From contig NZ_JAJAUZ010000002.1 of the NCBI RefSeq assembly GCF_020532645.1, positions 62,001 to 126,000 of the forward strand: DNA of 64,000 nucleotides, given 5' to 3'. The translations under genes and the position numbers were made by a program. The notes under the pieces are model-generated. The model was not told where the DNA came from. It searched no databases and saw nothing but the letters and a program-made list of their open reading frames with translations. Shown piece by piece: positions 51,973 to 59,968 of this stretch (position 1 is the first letter of the stretch; every line of letters begins with the position of its first letter). The stretch is from Streptomyces bambusae. Its GTDB lineage: Bacteria; Actinomycetota; Actinomycetes; Streptomycetales; Streptomycetaceae.

Positions 51973-54759
51973 ATGAGTACGGACCAGACCCAGCTGTCCC
52001 TGCTGGCCTGCCACACCGACGAAGAACTTCTGGGCTCGGTATTGCTGTACCGCCTGCCCGAGGCAAAGATCGACACCGCCTGGAGAAAGCTGCGTGAGGA
52101 ATACCGCGGCATCACCGGCTCGAAAGCCAACCTCCCCTACAGCGGCCTGCTGACGGTCCTACGCGCCATCGGCTACACCAGCGCCGTCCTCGACCCCACG
52201 TCCAAGGCCAACCCGCCGAAATTCCTCGCCACGGCACGGCCCATCGACCGCGACGACCTGCATGCCGCCATCACCCTCTGGGAGCAGGCGCTGCTGCAGA
52301 CCCCCGCCGACAGCTTCACCTTCCAGCACCCGAGCCAGATCGCCGACCTCATCGCCGGCACCGCGCCCGAAGAGGTCAAGCTCTGGGACCAATTCACCCG
52401 CACCACAGCCTGCGTCGACGCGCCGGGGTGGGTCTGGAGGGCCGCTGGCTGGATCCTTGCAGACAAGCTCGCCGCCCACACATGGAAGATCGACGGCAAG
52501 ACCGTCGCTTTCCGCCGGGATCTCGACAACTGCCTCCAGGTGTGGGATCCCACCCTCCTATGGAGCAACACCTGGCTCGCCGCCCGTGGTGAAACCCTCG
52601 AAGACACCCCCAAGCCCGACCAGGAAGACCACGCCTGGAAGAAGGTCACCCGATACGCCACCCTCCGGCTCGACGTCAGCATCAACTCCCACCCCGGCCT
52701 GACACACCCGGTGGCCGTCGTGCAACCTTCCGTCTCCCGGCTGAGCAAAACGCTGCGCAACGCACGGACAGCCTGGTTCGAGCCCCGCAATGCCCAAGGC
52801 CCCCTCCTCAACCTCGAGCTCGGCGGATACGGCGAGTACACCCACCTCAACCACACCACCCGTCTGGCGTTGGACGCCTGGACCCGCCTGCACGGAGAAT
52901 CCGTCTTCCCGCGTGACGAGGACAATGAGTTCCTCGCCCCCGCCGCCCTCGACCTGAGCGGCCCTCCCGGAAAGCTGCGCGCCCTCGTACCCTTCGCCAC
53001 GAGCTACCCGGTCGGCAGGGGCCTGGGCATGTACGGCCAACGGGAGCTCGCCCGCCACGTCAGTACCGCCCTCGACCAGTCATTGGTCAAGTGCGCACAG
53101 GTCGCGGGCCGACGCCCCTTCGGCAACCGGCGCACCACCATCGAAGGCCGCGACGCGATCCTGTGGGACGACGAGAACCTGCCGCACATCATTGCCGCAT
53201 CCGGATGCCGGAAACTGCGCATCCTCGCCCTCTACAAGAGCCAGGACATGCGCACCCGCATGCAGTCCCTGCTGGCCTACCACTTCAATCGCCCCGACCT
53301 TGCCGCCAGCGGCATCGGCGAGCACAAGGTCGTGCCCCTCAACGAATACGTCGAGGTCCTCTTCCAGTCAGCACCGGAACTGCTGGCTCACGGCGAGCAC
53401 CACGATCAGCGCCCCGCACTCGTCAGACAACTCAACGGCCTCGACGCCCCCGAGGACACCCGCCTTCTCGCCCTGTGCGAAACCGAGTACGACCCCAAAA
53501 CTTGGGCCCGCCAACGACGCGCCTCGAAGAAGACCGACTCCACCGTCGTCAACCCCGACACCCTCGACGCAAAGCACCGAGTCAACGGCGAGCTCGCCCG
53601 ACATCGAGTCCTGGCACAGTTCCTCACCCTGTACAAGCCCGGACGACGCAACCCCCGCAAGAAGGACCGCGAACTCACCACCGACCTCGAACTCCTGGGC
53701 CTGGAACTTCAAGGCCACCACCGCGGCCACATGGCCGTAGCAGACCTGTCCCGCGTGGCAGGCCTCGTACACCCGCGACTGACCAAAGCACTCGCCTCCG
53801 GCCCCAACGGCCTCAAGGAGCCGCTCGTCCACGTCGGGCTCCACCTGCGCCAGCAGCGCGGTGAACGGCACGTAGGCACCGACGAACCGAAACTGATGTG
53901 GACCCTCGTCGCCCTCGTTCCCCACGGCCCTTACTGGCGAACCCTCGCCTACCTTCCCGCCGAGCACGCCGGCCCTGGCACCTGGCTCGACTACGCCACC
54001 GCCAACCACCAGTTCCGGGCCAGGCCACTGCCGGAAGGCAGACGCCGCGATGACCTCCTGCCCCGGCACATCGACCACGCACTCTACGACCTGGGCAGGC
54101 ACGCCGGCCGATCACAGGGATACATCCTGTATGTCTCCGGAGCCGAAGCCCGCAGCATCTGGCCCCTCCTCGCCAACAAAAACCTGGGCGAAAGGCCCGA
54201 CGCCGCCGGCCTCATCAATGGGCGGCCGGCGCTGCCCGGTTTCACACTCGCACCCGACCAACGCCCCCGAGCAGTCATCCGGGTCACCTCTGGAAGCGAC
54301 AACGTGGCGAGGCCAGCCCTCATCGAACGCCTCCTCCACGACCCGGAGCACGACGAAACCTGCACCGAGGAAGGCAAGCTCGCCACCGGCCTGTTCCAGA
54401 TGGAAGACGCAGAACAGACATTCATCCTGTGCAACCTTCCCCACCAGTTCACAGGGGGCGCACGCTACGCCCGAGCAGGCGAGTCCTACACCCGGTGGGG
54501 CAGCAGCGACCCCAAGGAACAAGCCGAAACCTGGTACAGCCACACGGCAACGGAGATCACCGTGCTTCACCATCCAGCCGACCAGGCCCTGGTCACCTAC
54601 GGCCTCACCGCTGCCCGTCTATGTGACCACGCCCTTCACTGGGAACACCGCACCCAATACCCCGCACCGATCCATCTCGGCATCCAGATGGACAAGAACC
54701 ACCCCGAGTACCGCCGGACAGTCGACAACCCCGACACCGGCGATGAGGCCGAGACCTAA
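51973..54759 (+). CDS. PIWI-RE family Argonaute-like protein
   Basis: The 928-residue protein fits the PIWI-RE family (DUF3962-type N-terminal region, MID and RNase H-like PIWI domains). Recognisable stretches are RLPEAKIDTAWRKLREEY at the N-terminus, TTIEGRDAILWDDENLPHII and LRILALYKSQDMRTRMQSLL in the MID area, VHVGLHLRQQRGERHVGTDE, and PRAVIRVTSGSDNVARPALI with LVTYGLTAARLCDHALHW at the C-terminus. These proteins are named for conserved Arg and Glu residues and act with a DinG-like helicase and a nuclease, presumably guided by nucleic acid, against invading DNA or RNA. ATG 51973 follows the helicase stop by four bases. Assignment is from sequence pattern and operon partners. Confidence 0.75.
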   Translation: MSTDQTQLSLLACHTDEELLGSVLLYRLPEAKIDTAWRKLREEYRGITGSKANLPYSGLLTVLRAIGYTSAVLDPTSKANPPKFLATARPIDRDDLHAAITLWEQALLQTPADSFTFQHPSQIADLIAGTAPEEVKLWDQFTRTTACVDAPGWVWRAAGWILADKLAAHTWKIDGKTVAFRRDLDNCLQVWDPTLLWSNTWLAARGETLEDTPKPDQEDHAWKKVTRYATLRLDVSINSHPGLTHPVAVVQPSVSRLSKTLRNARTAWFEPRNAQGPLLNLELGGYGEYTHLNHTTRLALDAWTRLHGESVFPRDEDNEFLAPAALDLSGPPGKLRALVPFATSYPVGRGLGMYGQRELARHVSTALDQSLVKCAQVAGRRPFGNRRTTIEGRDAILWDDENLPHIIAASGCRKLRILALYKSQDMRTRMQSLLAYHFNRPDLAASGIGEHKVVPLNEYVEVLFQSAPELLAHGEHHDQRPALVRQLNGLDAPEDTRLLALCETEYDPKTWARQRRASKKTDSTVVNPDTLDAKHRVNGELARHRVLAQFLTLYKPGRRNPRKKDRELTTDLELLGLELQGHHRGHMAVADLSRVAGLVHPRLTKALASGPNGLKEPLVHVGLHLRQQRGERHVGTDEPKLMWTLVALVPHGPYWRTLAYLPAEHAGPGTWLDYATANHQFRARPLPEGRRRDDLLPRHIDHALYDLGRHAGRSQGYILYVSGAEARSIWPLLANKNLGERPDAAGLINGRPALPGFTLAPDQRPRAVIRVTSGSDNVARPALIERLLHDPEHDETCTEEGKLATGLFQMEDAEQTFILCNLPHQFTGGARYARAGESYTRWGSSDPKEQAETWYSHTATEITVLHHPADQALVTYGLTAARLCDHALHWEHRTQYPAPIHLGIQMDKNHPEYRRTVDNPDTGDEAET

Positions 54760-54853
54760 GCCACGAGGCAGCGCGAAGCCCAGCTGTGCCCCGCACAGCT
54801 GGGCGACACCTCCCGCATCGACACATGATGCGAAAGAGGCGGTACGGCTCGCC

Positions 54854-55099
54854 GTGGACCCGGAAGACCCCGCGGAGTGGAACCACTGGCTCGAGCACTT
54901 GGTCGACGGCGTCCCCGTTCAACTCGTACGCCCCATCGACACAGACCGCCCCTCCTGGGCCGCCTACGAGAACGCTCGATACCTGGGCACACTCCATGCC
55001 CAGATCGACCTCGACGGACGCTGGCACGTCCAGCGGCTGAACGAGCGCCACCTCAGCCTCGACGATGCCGTCCGCGCACTGCGCCGCCCCGATGACTAG
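54854..55099 (+). CDS. Small hypothetical protein after the PIWI-RE operon
   Basis: An 81-residue acidic protein: VDPEDPAEWNHWLEHLVDGV, IDTDRPSWAAYENARYLG, HVQRLNERHLSLDDAVRAL. GTG 54854 with GAGGCGG upstream is the most likely start; the frame remains open further 5'. It is co-directional with the PIWI-RE gene and 94 bases downstream, so it may be co-transcribed. I recognise no family. Confidence 0.5.
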   Translation: MDPEDPAEWNHWLEHLVDGVPVQLVRPIDTDRPSWAAYENARYLGTLHAQIDLDGRWHVQRLNERHLSLDDAVRALRRPDD

Positions 55100-55260
55100 C
55101 TAAGCAAGGCAACCGAACGCCTAAACCTGCCGCGCCGCGACGCTGGTGCTTGGTGCACCGGGCAACGCGGCACGGCAGGACGCTGGCCGGGAGACGCCGA
55201 CGGGCCGCGACCCTCCCCCAGGGCGACGTGTTCGGCGCGGATGCCCGGACGAAGCCGGAA

Positions 55261-56073
55261 TCATCCTCGGGCGAAAGCCAGCATGTGGGCCGAGGAATCC
55301 GTCAGGGCCGGGTAGGGCTCGGCGACACGTGCAGCAGCGAGCGCCGCTTCGTACATGGGGGTGCCGATCAGGTCGATACCCGCGTACTTCGTGATCGCCT
55401 TGACTGCGACCCAGCCCGGCCCCTCCACCCCGTAGACGGCGTGCTCGGCAAGCCCTGCCGCCGTCAGCTCTTCGCTGAGCTCGGCGGAGGTCTGGAAATA
55501 GGCGTGGGTAAACCCGCGGGAACCGGAGTAGCGACCTTCGTCGAGGGTGGTGCGCACACCGTCCTGGATGGCGCGCTCGGCGATGCCAGTCGTGGCAATG
55601 TAGTCGAGCAGCGGGCTATAGCGGCTGATCACGGCTGCGGCGAGGAGTCCGCCGGGCCGCAGGACGCGACGGGCCTCGCGCAGGGCGGCGAGTCGGTCGG
55701 ACTGTTCGTGCAGGTGGTAGAGCGGGCCCAGGAGCAAGACGACGTCGAAGGAGTCGTCGGCCGCGGTCAAGGTCCGGGCGTCGCCAAGTTCGGTGGTGAC
55801 GCCCGGGATTTCGGCGGCCTGGGCGATGTGCTTGTCGACGGGGTCGATGAGGTGCACGGTGTGGCCGTCCTCGGTGAGCCAGCGGGCGTGGGCGCCGGGC
55901 CCGCCGCCGACGTCGAGGATCCTCGCTGGTGCGGGTGGCAGCTGCCGGCGTAACAGCTCCCGGGTGCGTTCCAGTTCGAGCATGCCGGTGGCCGTGGTGT
56001 GCAGGCGTCCGGCTTCGTCGGACTGGTCGTAGAAGGCGATGATCTCCGGGCGAACGGGCTGGAAACTGGACAT
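55261..56073 (-). CDS. Class I SAM-dependent methyltransferase (paralog of 16601-17404)
   Basis: The 270-residue protein has IIAFYDQSDEAGRLH, motif I ARILDVGGGPGAHARWL, motif II VHLIDPVDKHI, TELGDARTLTAADDSFDVVL, GPLYHLHEQSDRL and RRVLRPGGLLAAAVISRYSP. It is clearly a paralog of the methyltransferase at 16601-17404, with the same segments in the same order. ATG 56073 has GGGGGG four to five bases upstream. A stem-loop lies upstream at 56226. The target is unknown. Confidence 0.87.
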   Translation of the reverse strand: MSSFQPVRPEIIAFYDQSDEAGRLHTTATGMLELERTRELLRRQLPPAPARILDVGGGPGAHARWLTEDGHTVHLIDPVDKHIAQAAEIPGVTTELGDARTLTAADDSFDVVLLLGPLYHLHEQSDRLAALREARRVLRPGGLLAAAVISRYSPLLDYIATTGIAERAIQDGVRTTLDEGRYSGSRGFTHAYFQTSAELSEELTAAGLAEHAVYGVEGPGWVAVKAITKYAGIDLIGTPMYEAALAAARVAEPYPALTDSSAHMLAFARG

Positions 56074-56387
56074 GAGGCCCCCCTTGTCGGTATCGGATGG
56101 CGAGCAGGCTAGGGCACTCCACAAACTGATCGCCTCGCATTTCTGGCCGGCGCGTCCCCTCGCCATCCCGCGCCCGCCTGCCTCGGCCGCCCCCGGATGG
56201 TGTCCGCCTTGTCGGCAAACGCAACAGGCCCGGAACCCCCGTTGAGGGAGTCCCGGGCCTGAAGTCATAAGTACCGATAGAGCGGCATGCCGTCCGGGAC
56301 CGCTTGGACCAGCAGTCCGGGCCGGTGCCTTCATCCGCACGCGTGCCGTCTACGGGCGTCGTCGGGTACGACTCTGAGACTAGCCGT
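56074..56387. other. Intergenic region upstream of the methyltransferase gene
   Basis: About 310 bases without a gene on either strand. It holds a stem-loop at 56226-56260 and must contain the methyltransferase promoter, but no clear -35/-10 pair was found. The rest shows nothing further. Confidence 0.4.
56226..56260 (-). terminator. Stem-loop, probable terminator of the DUF317-type gene string
   Basis: AGGCCCGG (56226-56233) pairs with CCGGGCCT (56253-56260), with further partial pairing inside (CCCCC/GGGAG). It lies 130-160 bases after the small gene at 56388, so it probably ends that leftward transcript. Confidence 0.5.
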
Positions 56388-56552
56388 TCAGGTCCATCCG
56401 CAGGTGCAGACTGCTTCCCATGTGGCGCGGCCGGTGCAGCCTTCCGTGCGGGGGTAGCCGCGTGGGGACAGACGGTGCCGGTCGGGGCCGACGGTCGGGC
56501 ATTCAGTGCCGTCGGTGTGGTAGGCGGTCAACTTGGGCAGGCTGCGAGGCAA
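56388..56552 (-). CDS. Small 54-residue Cys-containing protein
   Basis: TTG 56552 has GGAGG five bases upstream. The product is MPRSLPKLTAYHTDGTECPT, then a PRGYPRTEGCTGRATWEAV segment and a CTCGWT end. The spaced cysteines (C18, C39, C49, C51) suggest a zinc-binding fold, as in small zinc-ribbon proteins of actinomycete elements. It follows the DUF317-like gene by 43 bases in the same direction and is too short for ordinary gene calls. Confidence 0.55.
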   Translation of the reverse strand: MPRSLPKLTAYHTDGTECPTVGPDRHRLSPRGYPRTEGCTGRATWEAVCTCGWT

Positions 56553-56595
56553 GGGATCCTCCAAGACGGACGTGCAAGTGGGTTGGTGTCCGGGT

Positions 56596-57381
56596 TCAGA
56601 GAGCCCGGGTGAGGATGAGGCGGCCCTCGGTGCCTTCGGGCAGGTTGCGGCGCAGGACTGGGGCAGGTGAGGCCAGGGAGGCGGCGAACACGGCGACGAG
56701 GTCGTGCGGGACGCTGGGGCTGAACGTGGCGGCCCACTGGTACGGGGCGCCGAGTACGGGCTCGGCCCACGCCTGCCAGCCCATGAGGTCCGGGCGAGGG
56801 TCGGCGTCCTGGATCTCTGCCGGGGTGGGGCCCCAGGTGAAGCCGGCGGACAGTCCGGGGTCCCATGCGGTGGTCTCGGGCCGGTCCACGTCGCGGGCCC
56901 AGCCGAGCGCGGTCAGCGCGCCGAGGACGGCTTCGGGGCCGTCGTAGTTGAGGGCCGGGTCGGTGCGTGCCTCGACGGCGAGGAGGAAGTCCGCGACGGC
57001 TTCGTGCGGGGTGCCTGCGGTGAAGTAGGCGTTCCACTCGGCCAGTGCGCTGTCGGCGGCGGGGCGGGCGGAGACCTGCCAGGCGACGGGGAGGTCTCCG
57101 AGGTGGAAGAGGTTGTCGGTGAGGATCCATTCGGCGCCGCACAGTCGGCCGGGGCTGAGGAACAGCCAGGTGCTGCGGGCGGTGGTCCAGCTGGTCCAGC
57201 CTGCCTCGGTGAGCAGGCCGGTGATCCGGTCGGCGAGGATGCCGTCGTCGCCGGCCAGGTGGCGTGGGGTGACCCAGTACGCGGGGTCGGCGGGGTTGGG
57301 GGTGGACGGGTAGCGGGGGTGGTGCGGGTTCAGCAGCGCCTCCAGGCGGTTGCGGTACGGGTCACTGGCCGGCGCCTGCAG
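56596..57381 (-). CDS. DUF317 family protein
   Basis: About 261 residues in two DUF317-like halves. The first has AYWVTPRHLAGDDGILADRI, GWTSWTTARSTWLFLSPGRL, PVAWQVSARPAADSALAEWN, AYFTAGTPHEAVADFLLAVE. The second has GWARDVDRPETTAWDPGLSA, GAPYQWAATFSPSVPHDLVA. DUF317 proteins are common on Streptomyces plasmids and integrative elements; the function is unknown. The start is unresolved: no ATG, GTG or TTG stands at the beginning of the conserved part, and the frame stays open through the upstream gene. The position given is a CTG near the overlap; a frameshift fusing it to the upstream gene is also possible. Confidence 0.65.
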   Translation of the reverse strand: MQAPASDPYRNRLEALLNPHHPRYPSTPNPADPAYWVTPRHLAGDDGILADRITGLLTEAGWTSWTTARSTWLFLSPGRLCGAEWILTDNLFHLGDLPVAWQVSARPAADSALAEWNAYFTAGTPHEAVADFLLAVEARTDPALNYDGPEAVLGALTALGWARDVDRPETTAWDPGLSAGFTWGPTPAEIQDADPRPDLMGWQAWAEPVLGAPYQWAATFSPSVPHDLVAVFAASLASPAPVLRRNLPEGTEGRLILTRAL

Positions 57382-57652
57382 TGCCGGTGGCGGGGCGGCG
57401 GCGCCGCGGGGGTGCCTCGTTGGGCTCGTGCCAGGCCAGGCCCACGGCGACCGCGGGCGGAATAGGGCCGAGCTGTTCACCGCGTTCGGCGATGTAGGCG
57501 ACCGTCCGCCCCTGTGTGTCCACGGTCGTGGTGATGCCGGCGATCGTGTGCTCCAGCGGGAAGAACGGGTTGATGGCCAGGCGCACAGGTGCGCTGCGGT
57601 CGAAGGCGGACAGGCGGTCAATGAACTCGCCGACGGTGATCTCGCGATCCAA
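57362..57652 (-). CDS. Small hypothetical protein upstream of the DUF317 gene
   Basis: The 96-residue protein DREITVGEFIDRLSAFDRSA, PVRLAINPFFPLEHTIAGIT, DTQGRTVAYIAERGEQLG ends in a basic tail. TTG 57652 is preferred over TTG 57667 because AAGGAG lies six bases before it. It overlaps the likely start of the DUF317 gene. It resembles small conserved proteins in the same gene string of Streptomyces elements; function unknown. Confidence 0.6.
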   Translation of the reverse strand: MDREITVGEFIDRLSAFDRSAPVRLAINPFFPLEHTIAGITTTVDTQGRTVAYIAERGEQLGPIPPAVAVGLAWHEPNEAPPRRRRPATGTAGAGQ

Positions 57653-57708
57653 CAGGTTCTCCTTCAAGAACGTGAGTGAGACTGCCCTGCAGGCGTCGCG
57701 GGCGCTGT

Positions 57709-58071
57709 TCAGCCCAAGGTCACAGGGCAGGAAGTGGCCAAGACGTGCGAGACGGCGGCCGCAACGACCTCTGCGGGCGTGTCGACGTCGAACGACACGT
57801 GGTATCCAGGGAAGTCGGCGAGACCAGTGACCGCGAGTTTCCAGCCCTCGCCGTCGGTGCCGGGGCGTCCGGCGGGGAACCAGCCGAGGTAGAAGCGGCC
57901 GTCCTTGCTGCTGATGTGGAGATCGGCCCGGTCGTCCACGATGAGGTTGAAGTCCTCGGCGGTGAACTGGTCGATCACACTGGACGGCTGGCCGGGGCCG
58001 AGCTGCCAGGAGCGGAGCCTCAGCGCCTCGATCGTCGTCGCGAACCCGTGTTTCGAGCCTTCCGCAGCCAT
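57709..58071 (-). CDS. Hypothetical DUF317-associated protein
   Basis: A 120-residue protein with WQLGPGQPSSVIDQFTAEDF, NLIVDDRADLHISSKDGRFY and LGWFPAGRPGTDGEGWKLAV, an alpha/beta pattern similar to DUF317-like halves. ATG 58071 has AGAGAGGTG about eight bases upstream; the frame is open further 5' without conserved character. First gene of the leftward three-to-four-gene string that includes the DUF317 gene. Confidence 0.6.
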   Translation of the reverse strand: MAAEGSKHGFATTIEALRLRSWQLGPGQPSSVIDQFTAEDFNLIVDDRADLHISSKDGRFYLGWFPAGRPGTDGEGWKLAVTGLADFPGYHVSFDVDTPAEVVAAAVSHVLATSCPVTLG

Positions 58072-58323
58072 GAGCTCACACCTCTCTGACCTGGGGTTTC
58101 TTGGGAAGGTGTCCACGTTGACATCGGTTGCCGCGCTCCACCAGTCCTTTGCCGATCTTTCCTGTCTGCCCCAGGCGAACTGGGGCACCGAGGCCCACTG
58201 CGGGACGCCCGAATCTCACGATTGATGGACCCACGGCCTACCTGCCATGGAACCCCCGTTGGTCCGCCCTCAGCCGACGCGACGACGGTGGGCGCTGTCA
58301 GCGGCGGGTTCTAGGATCCCGGC

Positions 58324-58884
58324 ATGATTTCCCCCGAAGAAATCGAGCAGATCATGACTCGGATCGAACTCGAAGGGGACGGTGAATTCTGCGACTGCGG
58401 GGCATGGGCGGCCCGCCTGGTACGGGGCCGTGAGTGCCCGGGGTGCTACCGGATGCGCCGGGGCATCGAGAAGTACGGGCTCACCATCTCCGAGTACAAC
58501 GCCATCTGGCGCGCGCAGGGTTTTCGGTGCGCCCTCTGCGGGGACAATGACGAGCCCTGCGACGGCGGTATCCCTCACGTCGAACCACGCCCCTGGCAGA
58601 TCGATCACAACCATGAGTGCTGCGGCATGAAGGGCTCCAGCAACCGTTGCTGCGTTCGCGGGATCCTCTGCCGCCCCTGCAACCTGAATGAGCTGGCGCC
58701 GTATGAGCGCAAGCGCCGTCGCGGCGCCGGCTTTGCCGTCCCGGACATCGACGCCTATCTCGCCAACCCGCCGGCGCGCCGCCCAGAAGCCCGTGTCATC
58801 CGCGGCCGCGACGATGCCTACCTGCCGACCTCCTGGGCCTTCATTCACGATGCGGAGGTGGTTAAGCACGGGTATGTGAGGTAG
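58324..58884 (+). CDS. Endonuclease VII-like (HNH/His-Me finger) nuclease
   Basis: The 186-residue protein has the recombination endonuclease VII pattern: KYGLTISEYNAIWRAQGFRC, the zinc cysteines ALCGDNDEPC, the catalytic WQIDHNHECCG (D-H-N-H core) and VRGILCRPCNLNEL. An extra Cys-rich N-terminus (EFCDCGAWAARLVRGRECPG) may form a second zinc site. It should cut branched or foreign DNA. ATG 58324 follows GGATCCCGGC. It stands alone between element genes and the Hachiman-like pair and may be an independent defence or homing-type nuclease. Confidence 0.8.
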   Translation: MISPEEIEQIMTRIELEGDGEFCDCGAWAARLVRGRECPGCYRMRRGIEKYGLTISEYNAIWRAQGFRCALCGDNDEPCDGGIPHVEPRPWQIDHNHECCGMKGSSNRCCVRGILCRPCNLNELAPYERKRRRGAGFAVPDIDAYLANPPARRPEARVIRGRDDAYLPTSWAFIHDAEVVKHGYVR

Positions 58885-59044
58885 TCGTGAGCATTCCACC
58901 ACTGATGCCCGCCGCCGCACAGACTATGGGGAGGCGTCTAGCTGGCACGCATGCACGTCCTTGGCCTCCTCTAGGAGGGGCGCGGACCGCTCGATAGGGT
59001 GATCCTGCCGAGGGCCACCTCGGCCCCTGCACCCGATCAATACG

Positions 59045-59968
59045 GTGTACGTGGTCTGGGACGAGCAGGGGGTTCGGGTGGCGGAGGTTTCTCCCGCACA
59101 GGCGCTGGCCCGAGCGACGGCCGTCGGTGGGCGGGTGTCAGACCTGGTACGACGGGAACCCCGAGGAGACGACCAGACGTGCCGCTGGGAGCTCGTTGTA
59201 ACCCTCAGCGGCAGCCCCGAGGACCGGGCTGCCGCCGCGTGGATCATCGCCGACGAGATCATGCGGGAACGTACCGACGGGCGCCCCCGGAGCTACGGAA
59301 AATGGCACGAGGCCGCCTTGAACGGGGTGAAGCTGACCGGGAAGGATCACGTCCTGGTGGAGCACTTCGCGAAGCCCGTCTTCGAAGCGGCAGCCGCGAA
59401 GAAGGAAGGCAACCACGGGTTGGCCGGGTACGTGGGCGAATGGCTCTGGTACCTCCTGACGCGCGACCTGCCCCAGGACCCAGCGCGTGCCGTGGAGATC
59501 CTCGGACCGCCGAAGGCCTCCGTCAACGATGGAGGCGGCGACGGACTCATCGTCTACCGGGAAGACGGAACGGCCCGGGGCTTCTCCTTCCGTCTGTGGG
59601 AGATGAAGAAGTACACCGGGAAGACGAACCGGCCGGACGGGGCGATCTACAAGGGCTGGACGCAGCTCAGCACCAAGGGGGCGACCTACCTGGGAATGCT
59701 CTCCTGGGGCGACAAACTACTCGCTGACGACACCCGTGAGTTCGTGGGGAGTCTGGCCGAGCAGTGGGTCGATGAGGAGGAGTCGGTCGGCGCCGGCGTC
59801 AGCGTCGCACTGAATACCACGGCGATCCCGAAGAAGGCCTTCCACCTCGCGCACGAGCACTTCACTACCCACAAGCACCCCGGCGCGCTGCAGGGCCTGG
59901 TGGTGGCGATCGACGATCTGGAGGGCTTCGCCCATCAGGTGAGGAAGTACGTGTGGACCGCACTCTAG
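59045..59968 (+). CDS. HamA-like PD-(D/E)xK nuclease of a Hachiman-like defence pair
   Basis: The 307-residue protein has the elements of a HamA/DUF1837-like effector. GEWLWYLLTRDLPQD carries E132, GGGDGLIVY carries D166, and SFRLWEMKKYTGKTN carries E186-x-K188, together a PD-(D/E)xK-like active site. It should degrade DNA once released by its helicase partner. GTG 59045 is the first start in the conserved frame, but no ribosome site precedes it, so it may be leaderless or start slightly later. The stop overlaps the helicase start by 16 bases. The HamA call rests on these motifs and the partner, not on a search. Confidence 0.62.
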   Translation: MYVVWDEQGVRVAEVSPAQALARATAVGGRVSDLVRREPRGDDQTCRWELVVTLSGSPEDRAAAAWIIADEIMRERTDGRPRSYGKWHEAALNGVKLTGKDHVLVEHFAKPVFEAAAAKKEGNHGLAGYVGEWLWYLLTRDLPQDPARAVEILGPPKASVNDGGGDGLIVYREDGTARGFSFRLWEMKKYTGKTNRPDGAIYKGWTQLSTKGATYLGMLSWGDKLLADDTREFVGSLAEQWVDEEESVGAGVSVALNTTAIPKKAFHLAHEHFTTHKHPGALQGLVVAIDDLEGFAHQVRKYVWTAL

